Source: an uncultured Acidobacteriota bacterium (GTDB lineage Bacteria; Acidobacteriota; Vicinamibacteria; Vicinamibacterales; UBA8438). From it: DNA of 14,164 nt. Position numbers and translations under genes: made by a program. Of this stretch, positions 13,568-14,164 are shown one piece after another; positions within the stretch are counted from its first letter, which is position 1; every line of letters starts with the position of its first letter. Under the pieces are notes generated by a model. The model was given only the letters and a program-made list of their open reading frames with translations. It ran no database searches and was not told where the DNA came from. The stretch covers positions 1 to 14,164 of the forward strand of contig CALBET010000242.1 of the NCBI GenBank assembly GCA_937888665.1, written 5' to 3'.

Positions 13568-14164
13568 CAAAACCACCATCCCAGGCCGACGTTGAGCGAA
13601 TTCGGCTCGTCGATCACGTCGCTCTGGTTCCGCACCACGGAGTAGTCGAGCTTGAGGACGACATCGGGATCGGGGTAATACGAGAACCCGACGACCCAGG
13701 CGTCGCGGTCGAACTGCTGGAGACGTTGGAACCCGGCCGGCATCCGGTACTGGGTGTCGAAGTTCTCGTAGCGCACGAACACGGCCGCCTCTCGCGGAGC
13801 CGGGTTCGGCAGCACGAAGTAGGACGCCTCCAGATAGAAGCCGCGAATTTGGCTGGCGATATTGGCCCCGGGCTGGGTCGCCAGCCGAAGCGCCCGGCTC
13901 AAGTCGCCCATCCCGTCGAGCCAGACGTGGGCGTACTGGGCCCGTGTTTCAAGCTCCCCGACCCGATAGCGCGCGTCGACCTCTCCCACCGTCACCTGGC
14001 TTTCGATTCGTGGAAACGCGAACCCGGTCTTCCCCCGCCAGAAACTCACGCCGGTCCACAGCCGCGGCAGACCGACATACTCGACGCGTCCCGTCGTGGC
14101 GATGTTGCGAACGTGTGCCTCCGCTCCCTTCTGGCGACCGTCGCGGATGCCCTGGCCCGCGCTG
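13567..14164 (-). CDS. C-terminal part of an outer-membrane porin-like barrel (partial)
   Basis: The frame is open to the right window edge, giving the last 198 residues. The GTG at 14049 is internal, since readable barrel sequence (VRNIATTGRVEYVGLPRLWT) continues upstream of it. Alternating beta strands such as SQIRGFYLEASYFVL and REAAVFVRYENFDTQY, and the end SLNVGLGWWF with a terminal Phe, mark an outer-membrane barrel. The pattern GLPRLWTGVSFWRGKTGF resembles phosphate-selective porin (OprO/OprP)-like proteins. It should be a pore or solute channel, but the substrate is not shown. Its stop overlaps the start of the cupredoxin gene by one base, so it belongs to the same operon and should be the most upstream gene seen of that module. 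Confidence 0.75.
   Translation of the reverse strand, partial: SAGQGIRDGRQKGAEAHVRNIATTGRVEYVGLPRLWTGVSFWRGKTGFAFPRIESQVTVGEVDARYRVGELETRAQYAHVWLDGMGDLSRALRLATQPGANIASQIRGFYLEASYFVLPNPAPREAAVFVRYENFDTQYRMPAGFQRLQQFDRDAWVVGFSYYPDPDVVLKLDYSVVRNQSDVIDEPNSLNVGLGWWF

Noticed and set aside
1..14164. CRISPR array, tRNA, rRNA, phage or toxin-antitoxin genes
   Set aside because: No regularly spaced repeats, cloverleaf-like segments, ribosomal RNA signatures, phage structural genes or small paired genes were seen on either strand by eye.

Overview
The window is GC-rich, tightly packed bacterial chromosome, probably from an Acidobacteriota member (Vicinamibacteria would be my guess). The main reason is the 815-residue duplicated FtsX/MacB-type permease at 7826-10273, which has the build of the ADOP (acidobacterial duplicated orphan permease) family. 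Outer-membrane barrels, signal peptides and a di-heme c-type cytochrome point to a Gram-negative envelope. No tRNA, rRNA, CRISPR array, integrase or transposase is visible.

Layout. A signal-peptide start runs off the left edge (minus strand, 1-49). Two exported proteins follow on the plus strand: a small outer-membrane barrel (260-1078) and a 433-residue Cys/Tyr/Gly-containing protein of no family I know (1103-2404). A 262-base gap (2405-2666) holds a run of strong hairpins. Then comes a TPR protein (2667-3815), closed by a long inverted repeat that also lies after the convergent SRPBCC gene (3891-4316, minus). Divergent from that gene is a two-gene ABC exporter: an ATPase (4475-5203) and a large membrane subunit (5200-7041) joined by a 4-base overlap. 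The membrane gene overlaps, tail to tail, an NADPH-dependent FMN reductase-like gene (7006-7602, minus). That gene is divergent from the ADOP permease, with face-to-face promoters between them.

The right third is more irregular. A 76-codon N-terminal piece of a glycosyltransferase-like gene (10334-10564) stops exactly where a convergent CaiB/BaiF CoA-transferase gene (10561-11784, minus) ends. The CoA-transferase gene is translationally coupled to an upstream fragment that looks like only the C-terminal end of an enzyme (11781-11939). This block abuts the stop codon of a minus-strand operon that runs in from the right edge: outer-membrane barrel (13567-14164, partial), secreted CuA-type cupredoxin (13148-13567) and di-heme oxidoreductase (11938-13158). 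Those three genes overlap one another and look like one envelope redox module.

Four genes or gene pairs carry a near-identical CTATAAT -10 element with weak or absent -35 boxes, which looks like the local housekeeping promoter. The most notable items are the CuA/di-heme/barrel operon, the two gene remnants bracketing the CaiB gene, the structured 2391-2521 region and the unknown 433-residue protein. None is proven to be a new system.
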